Below are positions 47,001 to 55,705 of a stretch of 64,000 nucleotides of DNA, one piece after another (the first letter of the stretch is position 1; the number at the start of each line of letters is the position of its first letter). A model generated the notes under the pieces. The model was not told where the DNA came from. It saw nothing but the letters and a program-made list of their open reading frames with translations, and did no database searches. Position numbers and translations under genes: made by a program. Origin of the DNA: Apostichopus japonicus (taxonomy: Eukaryota; Echinodermata; Holothuroidea; Aspidochirotida; Stichopodidae); contig NC_092567.1 in NCBI RefSeq assembly GCF_037975245.1, forward strand, positions 10,050,714-10,114,713. The letters are read 5' to 3'.

Positions 47001-49394
47001 CAGAGTGTCGTCAACGTGTCACATGACAGATATTATTGATATAACTTTGATCCCAAGCATCTCTGATATTCATCCCAAAGTAATATTTTTCTTTGTAGCA
47101 TACTTCCTTCTTTGTTTGAATTGAAAAGAAAATTAATTCTTGAATCGCCTCATAACTGTTGGAGTGATTTTGTGACGTCATATTTGTAAAGCTCATAAAC
47201 CTTCCTATTTTATCTAACTTTTAGTATGATGATCGTACGCTCGATGTGACAGATGCAGTTTACAGCAAGGAGGTAGGTAGTGACGTTATAATGTATTACA
47301 ATACACACAGATTCATTGGTTTAATCTCGATGAACATTGTAATGGAGATTGATCATTAACCTACAAAATAATCTGAACATTTTTTGGCATGTATAGAAGT
47401 ACAAGGGCGGCGGAACCGGGGGGGGGGCACAGGGGGCACGTGCTCCCCCCCACTTTTCCTCAGGTTAAAAATGTGCCCTTTTTCTACATAAAAAATGAGG
47501 TGTCTCAAGTTAGCAAGAGGCCAGGGAACCAGAATCAACACTCGGGAAGGGCCGTTTCCAGCCATCTGAGGGGTTTTTAAAACCAAAAATTTTCTTGTAC
47601 GCTCCGCGCCAACTGATGGTGGCGCTCCGCTCAGATAGTCGTGCATACAACTTTGCAAATCCTGGCTACACCCCTGACTTTTAATGAATTTCTGTGGGTC
47701 AAACTCAAAGCTATTTCGAATTGCAAAAAAATTGTTAAGATATTGACAAGAAATAAACTCTAATTTGGAAGATTCCTACATTAGCAACTTGCATGATTTC
47801 ACCTCATTTTGTCTCAAAAGAAAACTTGTTCCTTGTTTCCCAATTTGCACATTGGATATTGCAGTGCTAGAATGCATATTTTCCTTGAGGGGGTGGGGGG
47901 GCGTTGATGGAGTGATGCGTATACGCAAATAAGAAAATACATTAAGAGTTATAAAGGGTACTAAATATAAGGCTGCATCAGTCCAATCGAATTTCTGCAA
48001 AGTGCCCTTTGATGTCGGTGCCCCCCAGATTAAAAGTGCTTCCGCCGCCCTTGTAGAAATATAATAATGTTTGAAAGGGACGATTCAAAAAAAGATGGTC
48101 GCTTTGTGCACCTTGAACACAAAAGAATAGATTACATATCGCAAATAGGAAATGTTGAGTTTTGCTATCTTTATATAAGTTACATAAGGCTTGCTACTAG
48201 ATCTTAGAAAACATTAGTGATTCACGGATTCATTAGACATAGCAAACAATTAGCTTCTTAATGTTACTCTATTAACTCATAATACTATGAAAAAGTAATA
48301 TTAAGGGTAACATTAAGTTGATTGCTCCATATTTTCTAATCTCATTTGATTGACAATGTGATTTCACAAATCCCTAACAGCCATACTTTTGAAATTTGAA
48401 TTATTTTGTCATACAATAAAATTACAGCTATCATTTATGATTGACTTCTTTTATACAGGTTAGCGAATTCCGGGAAGTATGGCAGTAAGTTATTTTTATT
48501 ATGTATTTTTTCGTACGATTGGTGATTTAATGAGTTAACATACACAAATCCCTATCATGACGATAATCCCTGCCTATAGCAAATACCACCCAAATCCCCT
48601 GTTTTTGGCCAAAAACAGGGGAGATTGAATATCTACCGGAGTTGGTAATGCTAGCCATACTGAACGCTCTTCTGCACAATTTCAGAATTAAACACACAGT
48701 GTATCATTTCAGTGTCAAGCCAAACTTGTCTTCGCACACCAGAAAGTAGTACTGGCCATGAGAGCACTTGTTTTTACAATCATACAGGTGACTGGTCAAT
48801 TAAATAGGTGCACTCAATGATGAATCCTTATGGCAGTATTTGGGGTAGTTTATGCTATCAAGTAACAAATTATTAATGCTTGAGTGAATTTGAGGAGGAC
48901 TGTTTTTCTATAGACAGGCTTGACCAATAAGGGAGTAGTATACATCATGCTACTTCAAACCCCACCCCCCACCCTCCCCCTGTGAAGCAGCATGATATAT
49001 AATACTTATGGGTGTTAGATAAACAAAGGATACACACTTGTACGTAGGTTGTGTATATCAAATAGGATGCAGTGACGGCCATACGTAATTGATATAAATA
49101 TATAAATATATATATTACATAACAATATCTTTTTAAGAATGATTATAGATGACGTCGCTTCAGCCTGTTAAAACCGGCAAAATCAAAACTATATTTTCTT
49201 GAATAGAATTGGGTAAAACAATGTTAAACTTGATTTGCGTTGTAACGTACAGTAGATCTATGTTCACATTTTGTTGCAACTGTTGCAATTTATCTTACTG
49301 CAGGGGTACAGACTGTCAAAAGGCTAGAGAAAGGAAACTGAAGGTACCCGAAGATGATACACAGACGCCACTGCTAACTGCCAGATCAGTATAA
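31921..49394 (+). CDS. Transmembrane NACHT receptor gene (NLR-like), 3' part
   Basis: Proposed exons: 31921-32016, 33399-33445, 34612-34645, 35300-36783, 38699-38916, 39668-39744, (39948-39952), 40807-40926, 43378-43586, 44102-44178, 46239-46303, 47225-47272, 48459-48484 and 49304-49394. All junctions are AG/GT and keep frame; only the step 39744 to 40807 needs the tentative 5-nt exon. The product would be a type I membrane protein: ectodomain (upstream, not resolved), one transmembrane helix, basic juxtamembrane segment, NACHT NTPase, two LRR-like modules and a tail. In NLR proteins the NACHT domain oligomerises on nucleotide exchange to signal in innate immunity or cell death. Here it would lie under the plasma membrane and could couple it to an extracellular ligand. 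Canonical NLRs are cytosolic, so this layout is unusual. Signal peptide and promoter lie outside what I could identify. Confidence 0.7.
32225..33150 (+). repeat. Tandem repeat, unit about 146 bp, about 6 diverged copies
   Basis: Fills the intron after the transmembrane exon. Recurring blocks are gaaaaccttgtaaacatgat, cattgagtacaagaa and ggtcatttggggtca. The clearest two copies are 146 bp apart. The ggtcatt/aggtcaaat blocks resemble the AGGTCA-rich dispersed repeats elsewhere. Confidence 0.8.
33399..33445 (+). CDS. Juxtamembrane basic exon
   Basis: A 47-nt exon between tcctgcag and gtaaga reads VLNFRKRRRKIVEEEE after joining. The RKRRRK cluster directly after the hydrophobic span is a textbook stop-transfer signal and fixes the topology: the NACHT side is cytoplasmic. 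It starts in phase 1 and ends in phase 0. Confidence 0.75.
34079..34425. repeat. Intronic dispersed repeat, copy 1
   Basis: About 350 bp closely related to 48578-48925. Shared blocks include gttggtaatgctagccatac, caagccaaacttgtctt and gtatttggggtagtttatgc. Both copies lie in introns of the same gene. Confidence 0.85.
34612..34645 (+). CDS. Short linker exon
   Basis: A 34-nt exon between ttcttgtttag and gtaagt reads MLPKTKTHRTP plus one base, phase 0 to 1. It joins the acidic end of the previous exon to the NACHT exon in frame. No domain is visible. Confidence 0.65.
35300..36783 (+). CDS. NACHT NTPase exon
   Basis: One 1,484-nt exon (acceptor ggtttcctacag, donor CAG|gtgaag) codes about 495 residues. 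The leader EEQFIKELKAKYEILYHSVQ and PYIRDRMFCVDKVYV precedes the domain. Walker A is GEPGYGKST (about 35530-35556). Walker B with the extended acidic box is LVILDGFDEYPD (about 35764-35797), and the sensor-like TTRPFYLP follows near 35870. The later FFHKLFCEWYAAHYIADYL is the conserved winged-helix-end motif of NACHT proteins (F-H-x-F-x-E-x-x-A-A). These residues suggest an active ATP/GTP-binding switch. The end (TLQVLEFASATQ) is homologous to the exon at 40807. It is too large and too well conserved in motif to be a shadow frame. Confidence 0.95.
36890..37030 (-). repeat. tRNA-derived SINE-like fragment
   Basis: On the minus strand gttcaaatcccggtggaggc matches a Pol III B box and T-arm (GTTCAAATC at 36941-36949). 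No complete tRNA cloverleaf is present, so this is a SINE remnant and not a tRNA gene. It lies in the intron after the NACHT exon. Confidence 0.4.
37503..38640 (-). mobile_element. Degraded CR1/L2-like LINE, reverse transcriptase part, antisense in a receptor intron
   Basis: Reading on the minus strand from 38583: KCFEKLLRSEILNCI and YQFAYRRSTGDAC (RT block), then NGVPQGCCLSPLLFEIYTD, ILKYADDTAIIG (the YADD catalytic motif), NNMLINGKKTKEMIV and finally DHPLFDFYMKP...FRRSFLPTSIKTLN, typical of the LINE C-terminus. The pieces lie in four successive frames (38583-38356, 38359-37961, 38007-37738, 37727-37503), so it is dead. It sits opposite to the gene between the NACHT exon and the first LRR-like exon. 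Confidence 0.85.
37961..38359 (-). pseudogene. LINE reverse transcriptase core fragment with YADD
   Basis: Best preserved part of the element, with the palm motifs VPQGCCLSP and YADD. In a working element this domain makes cDNA from LINE RNA at the nicked target. Confidence 0.85.
38699..38916 (+). CDS. LRR-like module exon, copy 1
   Basis: The 218-nt exon (ttctctaacag acceptor, gtaagt donor; phase 0 to 2) contains LHLTMAFKECDGYTILLQSG, LCPLVTVEKIHIETEKEG and ALRCQSVKEL. It aligns along its length with the exon at 43378: both have a GxxILxxSGLxLxCPxxxxK core and end in xLEKL/VKEL. The leucine spacing resembles degenerate LRRs that follow NACHT in NLR proteins, where they take part in ligand sensing or autoinhibition. 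Confidence 0.75.
39668..39744 (+). CDS. LRR-like module second exon, copy 1
   Basis: A 77-nt segment (acceptor cttcaaag, donor A|gtaact) continues the frame of the previous exon and reads FSECLLPLSPSQESINAEMI. The corresponding exon in module 2 (44102-44178) has the same length, the same phases (2 to 1) and the similar start FLFCLLPQSIAAEDI. That paralogy outweighs the weak splice motifs. Confidence 0.6.
39948..39952 (+). CDS. Possible 5-nt microexon
   Basis: The five bases gagca are enclosed by a strong acceptor (cattgatttcag) and a strong donor (gtaagt). They convert the phase-1 end of 39744 into the phase-0 start of 40807 (codons AGA GCA). Without it, or another unseen exon, the junction is out of frame. 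Speculative. Confidence 0.25.
40807..40926 (+). CDS. Helical lead exon of LRR-like module 2
   Basis: A 120-nt exon, phase 0-0 (tttattttcag acceptor, GAT|gtaagt donor), reads from VDNINIIESLCSERLQIW to CTLQLLKNASNND. It is homologous to the end of the NACHT exon (NIVDAITKLA...STLQVLEFASATQ), showing that the unit [lead + two LRR-like exons] was duplicated in tandem. Confidence 0.75.
40965..41050 (+). repeat. 24-bp tandem repeat, about 3 copies
   Basis: Units of the type actaaatatgtcatccccat plus four bases follow one another in the intron after 40926. Confidence 0.85.
42397..42440. repeat. Perfect 19-bp inverted repeat, 6-nt loop
   Basis: Arm 42397-42415 (accatgcagtagtatggat) is exactly complementary to 42422-42440, with the loop tgtgtg. 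The right part (agtatggattgtgtgatc) is then repeated directly. It lies in an intron of the receptor gene. Confidence 0.95.
43378..43586 (+). CDS. LRR-like module exon, copy 2
   Basis: A 209-nt exon (acceptor ttccttcag, donor AT|gtgagt, phase 0 to 2) contains FHLELLQSFSKADAGNIIL, CSGLQLSCPVSLKKLSID and HSHRLEKL. It is the paralogue of 38699-38916 with matching phases. Confidence 0.75.
44102..44178 (+). CDS. LRR-like module second exon, copy 2
   Basis: A 77-nt exon between ttatttcacag and gtactt, phase 2 to 1, reads FLFCLLPQSIAAEDIPSILK. The LxxLxFxxCLLPxS pattern completed across the junction resembles an LRR strand. Confidence 0.7.
45060..45345 (+). repeat. Polypurine (G/A-rich) low-complexity tract
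   Basis: Nearly 300 bp of strongly purine-biased sequence (aggggaagaggagaggtagg and similar). The minus-strand peptides rich in Ser, Pro and Leu from this tract are compositional artefacts. It is located in the receptor intron between 44178 and 46239. Confidence 0.8.
46239..46303 (+). CDS. Tail exon 1
   Basis: A 65-nt exon (cattttag acceptor, ATG|gtgagt donor, phase 1 to 0) reads VTWLPYDSGKIYDLNLESGR followed by WM. The tyrosines are possible phosphorylation sites, but no known motif is evident. Confidence 0.65.
47225..47272 (+). CDS. Tail exon 2
   Basis: A 48-nt phase 0-0 exon (ctaacttttag acceptor, GAG|gtaggt donor) reads YDDRTLDVTDAVYSKE. A look-alike exon of equal length and phase lies at 11014-11061. 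Confidence 0.65.
47402..48053. mobile_element. hAT-type MITE, 652 bp, with TIRs and 8-bp target duplication
   Basis: The left end caagggcggcggaa is matched by ttccgccgcccttg at the right end. The flanks are TAGAAGTA (47394-47401) and TAGAAATA (48054-48061), an 8-bp duplication with one change, as made by hAT transposases. There is no transposase frame, so it is non-autonomous. It sits in the receptor intron between 47272 and 48459. An internal block (ttttcttgtacgctccgcgc ... ggtggcgctccgctcagata) recurs in the elements at 55.3 and 56.8 kb. Confidence 0.85.
48459..48484 (+). CDS. Tail exon 3
   Basis: A 26-nt exon (ttttatacag acceptor, CA|gtaagt donor) reads VSEFREVW plus two bases. If the donor is not used, translation stops immediately at TAA (CAG TAA), so intron retention would give a shorter tail. 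Confidence 0.6.
48578..48925. repeat. Intronic dispersed repeat, copy 2, with a perfect 26-bp palindrome
   Basis: Second copy of the 34079 repeat. At 48596-48621 it holds a perfect palindrome centred on ttttggccaaaa with CCCCTG/CAGGGG ends. The first copy has the same motif in degenerate form. This may be a terminal hairpin of the element. Confidence 0.85.
49304..49394 (+). CDS. Last coding exon of the NACHT receptor
   Basis: Acceptor atcttactgcag; the frame from tail exon 3 continues as GTDCQKARERKLKVPEDD and TQTPLLTARSV, stopping at TAA 49392-49394. The basic/acidic composition suits a cytoplasmic tail end. A 30-bp tandem repeat starts inside the last codons and runs into the 3' UTR. Confidence 0.7.
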
Positions 49395-49460
49395 ATCAGC
49401 CACGTAACTGCCACATCAGTATAAATCAGCCACCTAACTGCCAGATCAGAATAAATCAAT
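49376..49460 (+). repeat. 30-bp tandem repeat across stop codon and 3' UTR
   Basis: Units start at 49376, 49406 and 49436 (partial): aactgccagatcagtataaa plus ten bases. The first unit codes the last residues and contains the stop. The third carries an AATAAA. Confidence 0.9.
49450..49455 (+). terminator. Possible poly(A) signal AATAAA of the receptor gene
   Basis: AATAAA about 55 bp after the stop codon, created by one base change relative to the other repeat units (gtataaa). Confidence 0.45.
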
Positions 49461-49627
49461 ACAGGTATCAACGACGATCTTATAACATTGGTACTGAATG
49501 AACGATTGAAGTTTATGAAAAAAATAAGTGCAACATTCTTGGATTGGATTAAGTAGGTATAATGTTCAAGTACATTGAGTAACAAAACTATAACACATGC
49601 TCATTTGGATGGAAAAGACCAAATAAC

Positions 49628-49705
49628 AATTTCTATGGAACGGATTTGAACCAGTCACCTCAGCATCACAACTCCTGCGATATAGAAACTGAGGTACCCT
49701 GCCTT
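49628..49705 (-). repeat. tRNA-derived SINE-like fragment
   Basis: The minus strand reads gaggtgactggttcaaatcc, again a B-box-like motif (49643-49651). It is located just after the receptor gene. Confidence 0.4.
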
Positions 49706-49910
49706 AATTTGTCAATGATTCCTATATTGACATTTCTTCTGGGGTCGCTAGTCAGAAGCTATTTATTGAAAAACCGCCCTTTAGTAAGAAAGCAGTTCAT
49801 TTTTCGTCACTGCCCACTTCTTCACCTTTCAAGGTTATTAGTCTGGAACGTTAGCCTGTGTTTTACGTAATCTATTCGCCAAGCCTAGCAAAGGAAACGA
49901 GCGTGGAAAA

Positions 49911-50014
49911 GTCACTTGCACAGCTCAAATTTCCTGTCATCTACTGTGAGAGCCTATTAAAATGCTCGAGGCAGGTAAACTGTAATGGCAGTCGTATTAA
50001 AGGGCGCATTTTCA
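49911..50014 (+). repeat. Dispersed repeat, copy B
   Basis: Partner of 22845-22946, beginning gtcacttgcacagctcaaat. Confidence 0.8.
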
Positions 50015-50019
50015 AATGG

Positions 50020-51478
50020 ATACCTTGCATATCGTGTGGCCATGCAGGAATCACGCCCATTTTCATTCGATATAACCATTGCTTACAATTTTGCAGTTCA
50101 AAATTTTGTTTTAAATTATTTATCAATGCACTGAATGACATTACATTGAAATCTTCAGTTCCACTCTTTATATACGTAACTTACACTCTTTACATTCGTT
50201 CGTATCTTAAGTAAAGAAGGGTATAAAGAATAGCATTAAACGTTTGCCATGTGGTACATAAAATTACACTATTACGTCATTACCAACAACTATATTGATG
50301 TGGTGGAGACTTGATTACAACATAGCTTATTCGAGGTCTTATTGTAAGGAAAAATTATCAAGAGGAGAAGAATCCATTATCAACTACTTAGAAATGGTAA
50401 AGAGATCAAACAATTTAAATTTAACAAGTCTCAAGCAGAGAATTAAGCAGTCGAGCACGTTTATGACTGATACAATTCGACTTGTGATATTATTCTTATG
50501 AATCTCATGAAAGTTGGAAGGTAGAACTTTGTTATACTGTTTAAGCATAGATGTACCACACTCACTTTATATTCGCATTGTCGAATTTCAAAAAATCCCC
50601 CAAGAAACTACAATATTACATCTGGAATAACACTCACAAACACAAAACACAAAATGTTACCTCAATTTGTTAACATGTTTACAATTATGTTTGTTTTTGT
50701 TAGTAGAAGGCCATATGAAGCTTTTCAGCATTTAACATATTCTTTTGGTCCATGAACTGATAGATATTCTCTATTAACTATGGCAGGCATTTTGTGCCAA
50801 CTTGTTGTGCCGTGAAAAGTCATCATTTTGTTTCACAATGACTTTCTGGTTCTGATATCAAATCCCTACCCTTTAGAAAAAATGCGTTGGTTTACGTTCA
50901 TTTTGTCTTTATTTGTAATCAATTTTGATATTTTAGGCAATTCACTATAATTGCCAATGCAGTTATATATTGTATATTAACACTTCATGAGATCTCTCTT
51001 GCATCTACTATTGTTATATACACCTTTTTACATTCCTTTTAAGAGAATGTCATATTGTAGCATGCAATACATTTAAGTCCGTAAAAGCTAACTTCGTTTT
51101 CTGCATCCTTGGAACGTACAACTCCAGTTTTTAACTTTGCATTTAAAGAACAGGCTGGGAATTTGTATTTTGTAACACCTACATTTAAGTCTTTCAGAAC
51201 AATGGTACTCTAGGCAAATAGTTTTAATGTCAGGAAACATGCGTGTACTTTAGACTGAGCTTACTGGAAACATCTTGACTTCACTTGTTATTGGTTCTTT
51301 GAAGAATTTAATTAATTACAGCAATAGTAATATTTTTAAAGTGTTGATGTTTTCCAGTATGTTTGATAATAATCTTTTTTTACATGACCACATTGTAAGT
51401 TACCTGAGAGAACTAATTTTTTTTCTTCAAATCACCTATTCAGGAATATGGGAGAATAAATAAAGATAATTATCTTGA
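50020..51478. other. Non-coding stretch after the receptor gene
   Basis: No gene or repeat recognised. The tandem aataaataaag near 51460 is AT-rich background or an unused poly(A) signal. Confidence 0.4.
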
Positions 51479-51484
51479 CATTTT

Positions 51485-53989
51485 TGGTTCCTTGCTGAAA
51501 GCAAAGGAACCTATGTATTCAGGTTTGCGTGTGTGTGTGTGTGTGTGTGTGTGTGACGCTTAAGCTTGTATGCACGATAACTCAACAAGGGATTGACTGA
51601 TCATGATCAAACTTGGTGGGTGGGTGGCCCATAGTGAGTAGATGAACCCTATTGTTTTTGGTGCCCACAAAGGTCACCAAAGGTCAGTTATGGTCCAAAA
51701 TCCCAAAATACTAAAACTGCAATAACTCCCAGTGCCAATGTGCGACAAGGTTGATATTTTAGGACAAGTTGTGAACTGGTTAGGGCAATATTTTGAAACA
51801 TAACGGTCATGTGATCTGAGGTCACCAAAGGTCAATTAATGTTAAAAAACTAGTATTTTTGCGATAACTTGAGAACGAATTGTCCGTTAGGGTTGGGAGT
51901 TGCTTCAGTGTAATCCAATTGTCGACCCACATCTGGGTGACCCTTGACCTCAATTTGACCTCTGGTGACCTTTTCATGTTTTGGGGATTTTTACAGTTTC
52001 GATGCTATTTTCAGATGTCAAAGGTACCTTCCGATCATAAATATCGATAGGTTGACCCCCGTGTGACCTTTGTGTGCGAACTTATATGGGGTCAAAGTTT
52101 TCGGTCGGAGTTAGGATGGCTGTACAGACTGTCGTGTTGATTTTTGGAATCAGCAGATCAAACTACATTTGAAACCAAGGTCAAAAGGTCAAAGGTCACA
52201 TTAGAAAAAATGTGCTTAGTTTGGGAGAAAACGGGCGAAAAAGAAAATGTTTGGTTTTGATGCTAGATTTGGATATCAAAGGTACCTTCCGATCAAAAAT
52301 GTCAATGGGTTGACACCCGGGTGACCTTTGTGTGTAAAGTTATACAAGGTCAAAGTTAATTTCAGACATTTAATGCAATAACTCCCAGGGCCAAGGTGTA
52401 ACAAGGTTGATATTTTGGGACAAGTTGCAAATGGTAATGTGATCCGAGGTCATCAAAGGTCAATTAATGTTAAAAAACTAGTATTTTCGGTGAGAAAATG
52501 GGCAAAGAAAAAAATGTTTGAATTTTTACAGTTTTGATGCTATATTCACGTCTCACCAATCAAAAATGTCAATAGGTTTACCCCAGGTGACCTTTGTGTG
52601 TGAAGTTTTATGAGGTCAAAGTAAATTTTCAGACATTTAATGCAATAATTCCCAGTTCCAAGATGTGACACGGTTGATATTTTGGGACAAGTTGCAAATG
52701 GTATAGGGGAATATTTTGAAACTTAACGGTCATGTGATCCGAGGTCACCAAAGGTCAATTAAAGATAAAAAAAACTAGTATTTTTGCGATAACTTGAGAA
52801 CGAATTGTCCGTTAGGGTTGGAAGTTGCTTCAATTTAATCCAATTGTCGACCCACATCTGGGTGACCCTTGACCTCAATTTGACCTCTGGTGACCTTTTC
52901 ATGTTTTGGGGATTTTTACAGTTTCGATGCTATTTTCAGATGTCAAAGGTACCTTCTGATCATAAATGTCAATGGGTTGACCCCCGTGTGACCTTTGTGT
53001 GCGGAGTTATACGAGGTCAAAGTTAATTTTAAGACATTTAATGCAATAACTCTCAGTTCCAAGGTGTGACACGGTTGATATTTTGGGACAAGTTGCAAAT
53101 GGTATAGGGGAATATTTTGAAACTTAACGGTCATGTGATCCGAGGTCACCAAAGGTCATTTAATGATAAAAAACTAGTATTTTTGTGATAACTTGAGAAC
53201 GAACTGTCCGTTAAGGTTGGGAGTTGCTTCAATGTAATCCAGTTGTCGACCCGCATCTGGGTGACCCTTGACCTCAATTTGACCTCTGGTGACCTTTTCG
53301 TGTTTTGGGGATTTTTACAGTTTCGATGCTATTTTCAGATGTCAAAGGTGCCTTCTGATCATAAATGACAATAGGTTGACCCCAATGTGACCTTCGTGTG
53401 CGAAGTTATACGAGGTCAAAGTTAAAAAATATTAATGAGGTCACGGGTCAAACGTGAAAAACTCCCAAGTTGCAATAACTTGGCTACTATTTATTGGAAT
53501 TTCGTCAAACTTGGTATGATGATATTGGTAGATAGTCTCCACACACTGATGTGTGTTGCAATTGATATCATGCATGTTTATAAGGGGGGGGGGGCTAGCA
53601 TTATTTCGTTATGAAAAGTTTGTATGCACAATAACTCAACAAGGGAATGACCAATCATTACCATACTTGGTGAGTGGGTGGCCCATAGTAAGTAGATTAA
53701 CCCTGTTGATGTTGGTGCTCATTTCATGAATATTAATGAGGTCATGGGGTCAAATGTGAAATACTCCAAATTGCAATTACTTGGCTACTATTACTAGTCG
53801 GAATTTCGTCAAACTTGGTATGATGATAATGGTAGATAGTCTTCACACACTGAGGTGTGTTGCAATTGATATCAGGGCTTAGCATTACTTTGGCAACAAA
53901 AGTTTGTGAGCATAAATTACTGTTGTTGTATTAGGGCTTTGTTAGAAATTTCCCTATGAATGGAACTAATGAACAGCAGCAAGGAACCA
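51485..53989 (+). mobile_element. Dispersed AGGTCA-rich element, full-length-looking copy (2.5 kb)
   Basis: The ends TGGTTCCTTGCTG (51485-51497) and CAGCAAGGAACCA (53977-53989) are perfect inverted repeats. The left end folds into a ggttccttgct/agcaaaggaacc hairpin. The interior consists of diverged subrepeats (the clearest two are 401 bp apart, 52731 and 53132) built from gataacttgagaacga, tgacccttgacctcaatttg and gtgatccgaggtcaccaaag. AGGTCA-N4-AGGTCA pairs lie at 51671, 51819, 52447, 52742 and 53143. A (GT)n run follows the left end at 51529-51555. No coding frame and no clear target duplication, so the superfamily is unknown. Confidence 0.7.
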
Positions 53990-53999
53990 TGAAATGTTT

Positions 54000-54950
54000 T
54001 CATTCTGGTTAATCATTTATTTGAGTTATTGAAACTGATTTGAAGGCTTCCTAGCCTAACCGTTACTAAATCTCAATGCGAGATCAGTATTCCCTATCTG
54101 CTTACCCACGCTACTCTATGCTATCGGGAGTACCATCTCTTAATCTGACAAAGAAGGGCTTAAAAGCAAGGCCTTTAGCATGGGTGCAAATGATTTAGTG
54201 AAGAAATAAGGAGGATGTGAGAGTTCACCAGTCATGTACGTGGTAGTCATGATGGACTGGTCTCATTGATCCACGTTTAGATAAATTGGACGAGATCAAT
54301 TCAAGGATTAACCTGATCAATACTATAATAGAGATTCCCAAGTCATTGACACTCATGTTAATTTGTCCTGACTCCCAAACTTAAAGCTCGAATTTTGGCT
54401 GAACAAAATACTTGGTTGAGTTACAACTCTTATAACCATTTCAGTACTTCTTTTTGTTGAATTGTTATAATAATACGTAAGAAAATACACACAACAGCCT
54501 TCTAGACTAACCAAAGTAGAAGTCCTGATATATTTCAATTTCGGCACTTTATACAGATAACCAGTGACAGGTCAAATTGAGTAATGGATACTTAGTTATA
54601 ATGTCACCTATAATTGGATGGTCTAGGGATAGATTATGTAAACCTACTGGCAAATCATTTCAGTTAACAAATGGACACCTGCTTTGGTGGTTTATTGAAT
54701 ATTAGGATATAAAATTTTTACTTTGATCAAAGTAGCCTACTCACCGACGAGAGAAAGTACTTATTTCTGAAAGGACCGGATGGCTAGAAATATCTGATGG
54801 TGACATCCATAGGGGAAGGGGAGGGGAGGGAGGAAGAGATATAGTACGAAAAGAGAAGACAAAAACTCATTTCTCCTCTTGTATTGTGTTCCCGAAAGCG
54901 AGCTCTTGCAGAGCTTTTGACAGGGGTGGCGATTTCTTTCAAATATTGGG
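54000..54950. other. Non-coding stretch
   Basis: Nothing recognised except a G/A-rich patch at 54815-54865 and a sequence caggggtggcgatttc near 54931 that resembles a hAT end without a visible partner. Confidence 0.35.
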
Positions 54951-55033
54951 AAAGGGGGGGGGGAGACATTTGCTTGGGTGCAGGCGCTTAGCAACTTTCA
55001 TCCCCAAAATTGTTAGCGCAAATCGTGATATTT

Positions 55034-55035
<2 letters not shown>

Positions 55036-55075
<40 letters not shown>
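55036..55075. repeat. (TA)n microsatellite, 20 units
   Basis: Uninterrupted TA run. Confidence 0.97.
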
Positions 55076-55077
<2 letters not shown>

Positions 55078-55269
55078 CCTATATGTAGATATATAAGTGT
55101 ATATAGTAACTGGTTGCTACAGCCCTATTTTCCTTTTTTATCGGCAAACCAAATTTCATTACGGATGCAGTCCGTCTAGCTAATTCTTTTTGAAAAAGTA
55201 AAAACTACTTTCGGTGAAAGTCTGTGACGTTTTTTTGGTGATATTTAGTAACAAATTGTGACGCGAGTA

Positions 55270-55505
55270 ATTTGCCAAGGAAGGGGCGAATCGTGAAGGC
55301 ATACTATCTAAGCGAAGCACCACTATGGGTTGGCGCGAAGCGTAAAAGAAAATTTTTGCCAAAATGCCTCCCAGATCGCTGGAAATGGCACTTCCCAGGC
55401 CTTGTAAGTTGCATCTTTGCATTTTCTACTTTGAAATTACTAGCGATATCATAAAAATATGCGCCCCGTTCGCCCCTCCCCCCCCCCTTGGCTACGCACC
55501 TGCGG
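55270..55505 (-). mobile_element. Fragment of a hAT-like MITE
   Basis: In reverse complement this stretch carries the gcgccaac ... tagtggtgcttcgcttagat block found in the 47.4-kb and 56.1-kb elements. It ends at ccttggctacgcacctg, the shape of a hAT terminus (caggtgcgtagccaagg). The other end is not clear. Confidence 0.5.
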
Positions 55506-55705
55506 TTAGAAATCTTGCAGGAAACGGACAGGCCAAATGGAAACACAGTGAACCCATATCGATGTGGATCATATGTGTGATTGTACGTACTTACACTCAT
55601 ACACAAGAGATGTACAGATATTATGATAATCATGAGTGACAACTTGCTATACGGTCACAGAAACGACCACAAAGTGTCCTTTACCTAATGCAGCATGTGT
55701 TGGAT

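Noticed and set aside
49209-49303. Frame upstream of the last receptor exon starting MGKTMLNLICVV
   Set aside because: The part before 49304 is intron; only the segment after the tgcag acceptor continues the receptor frame.
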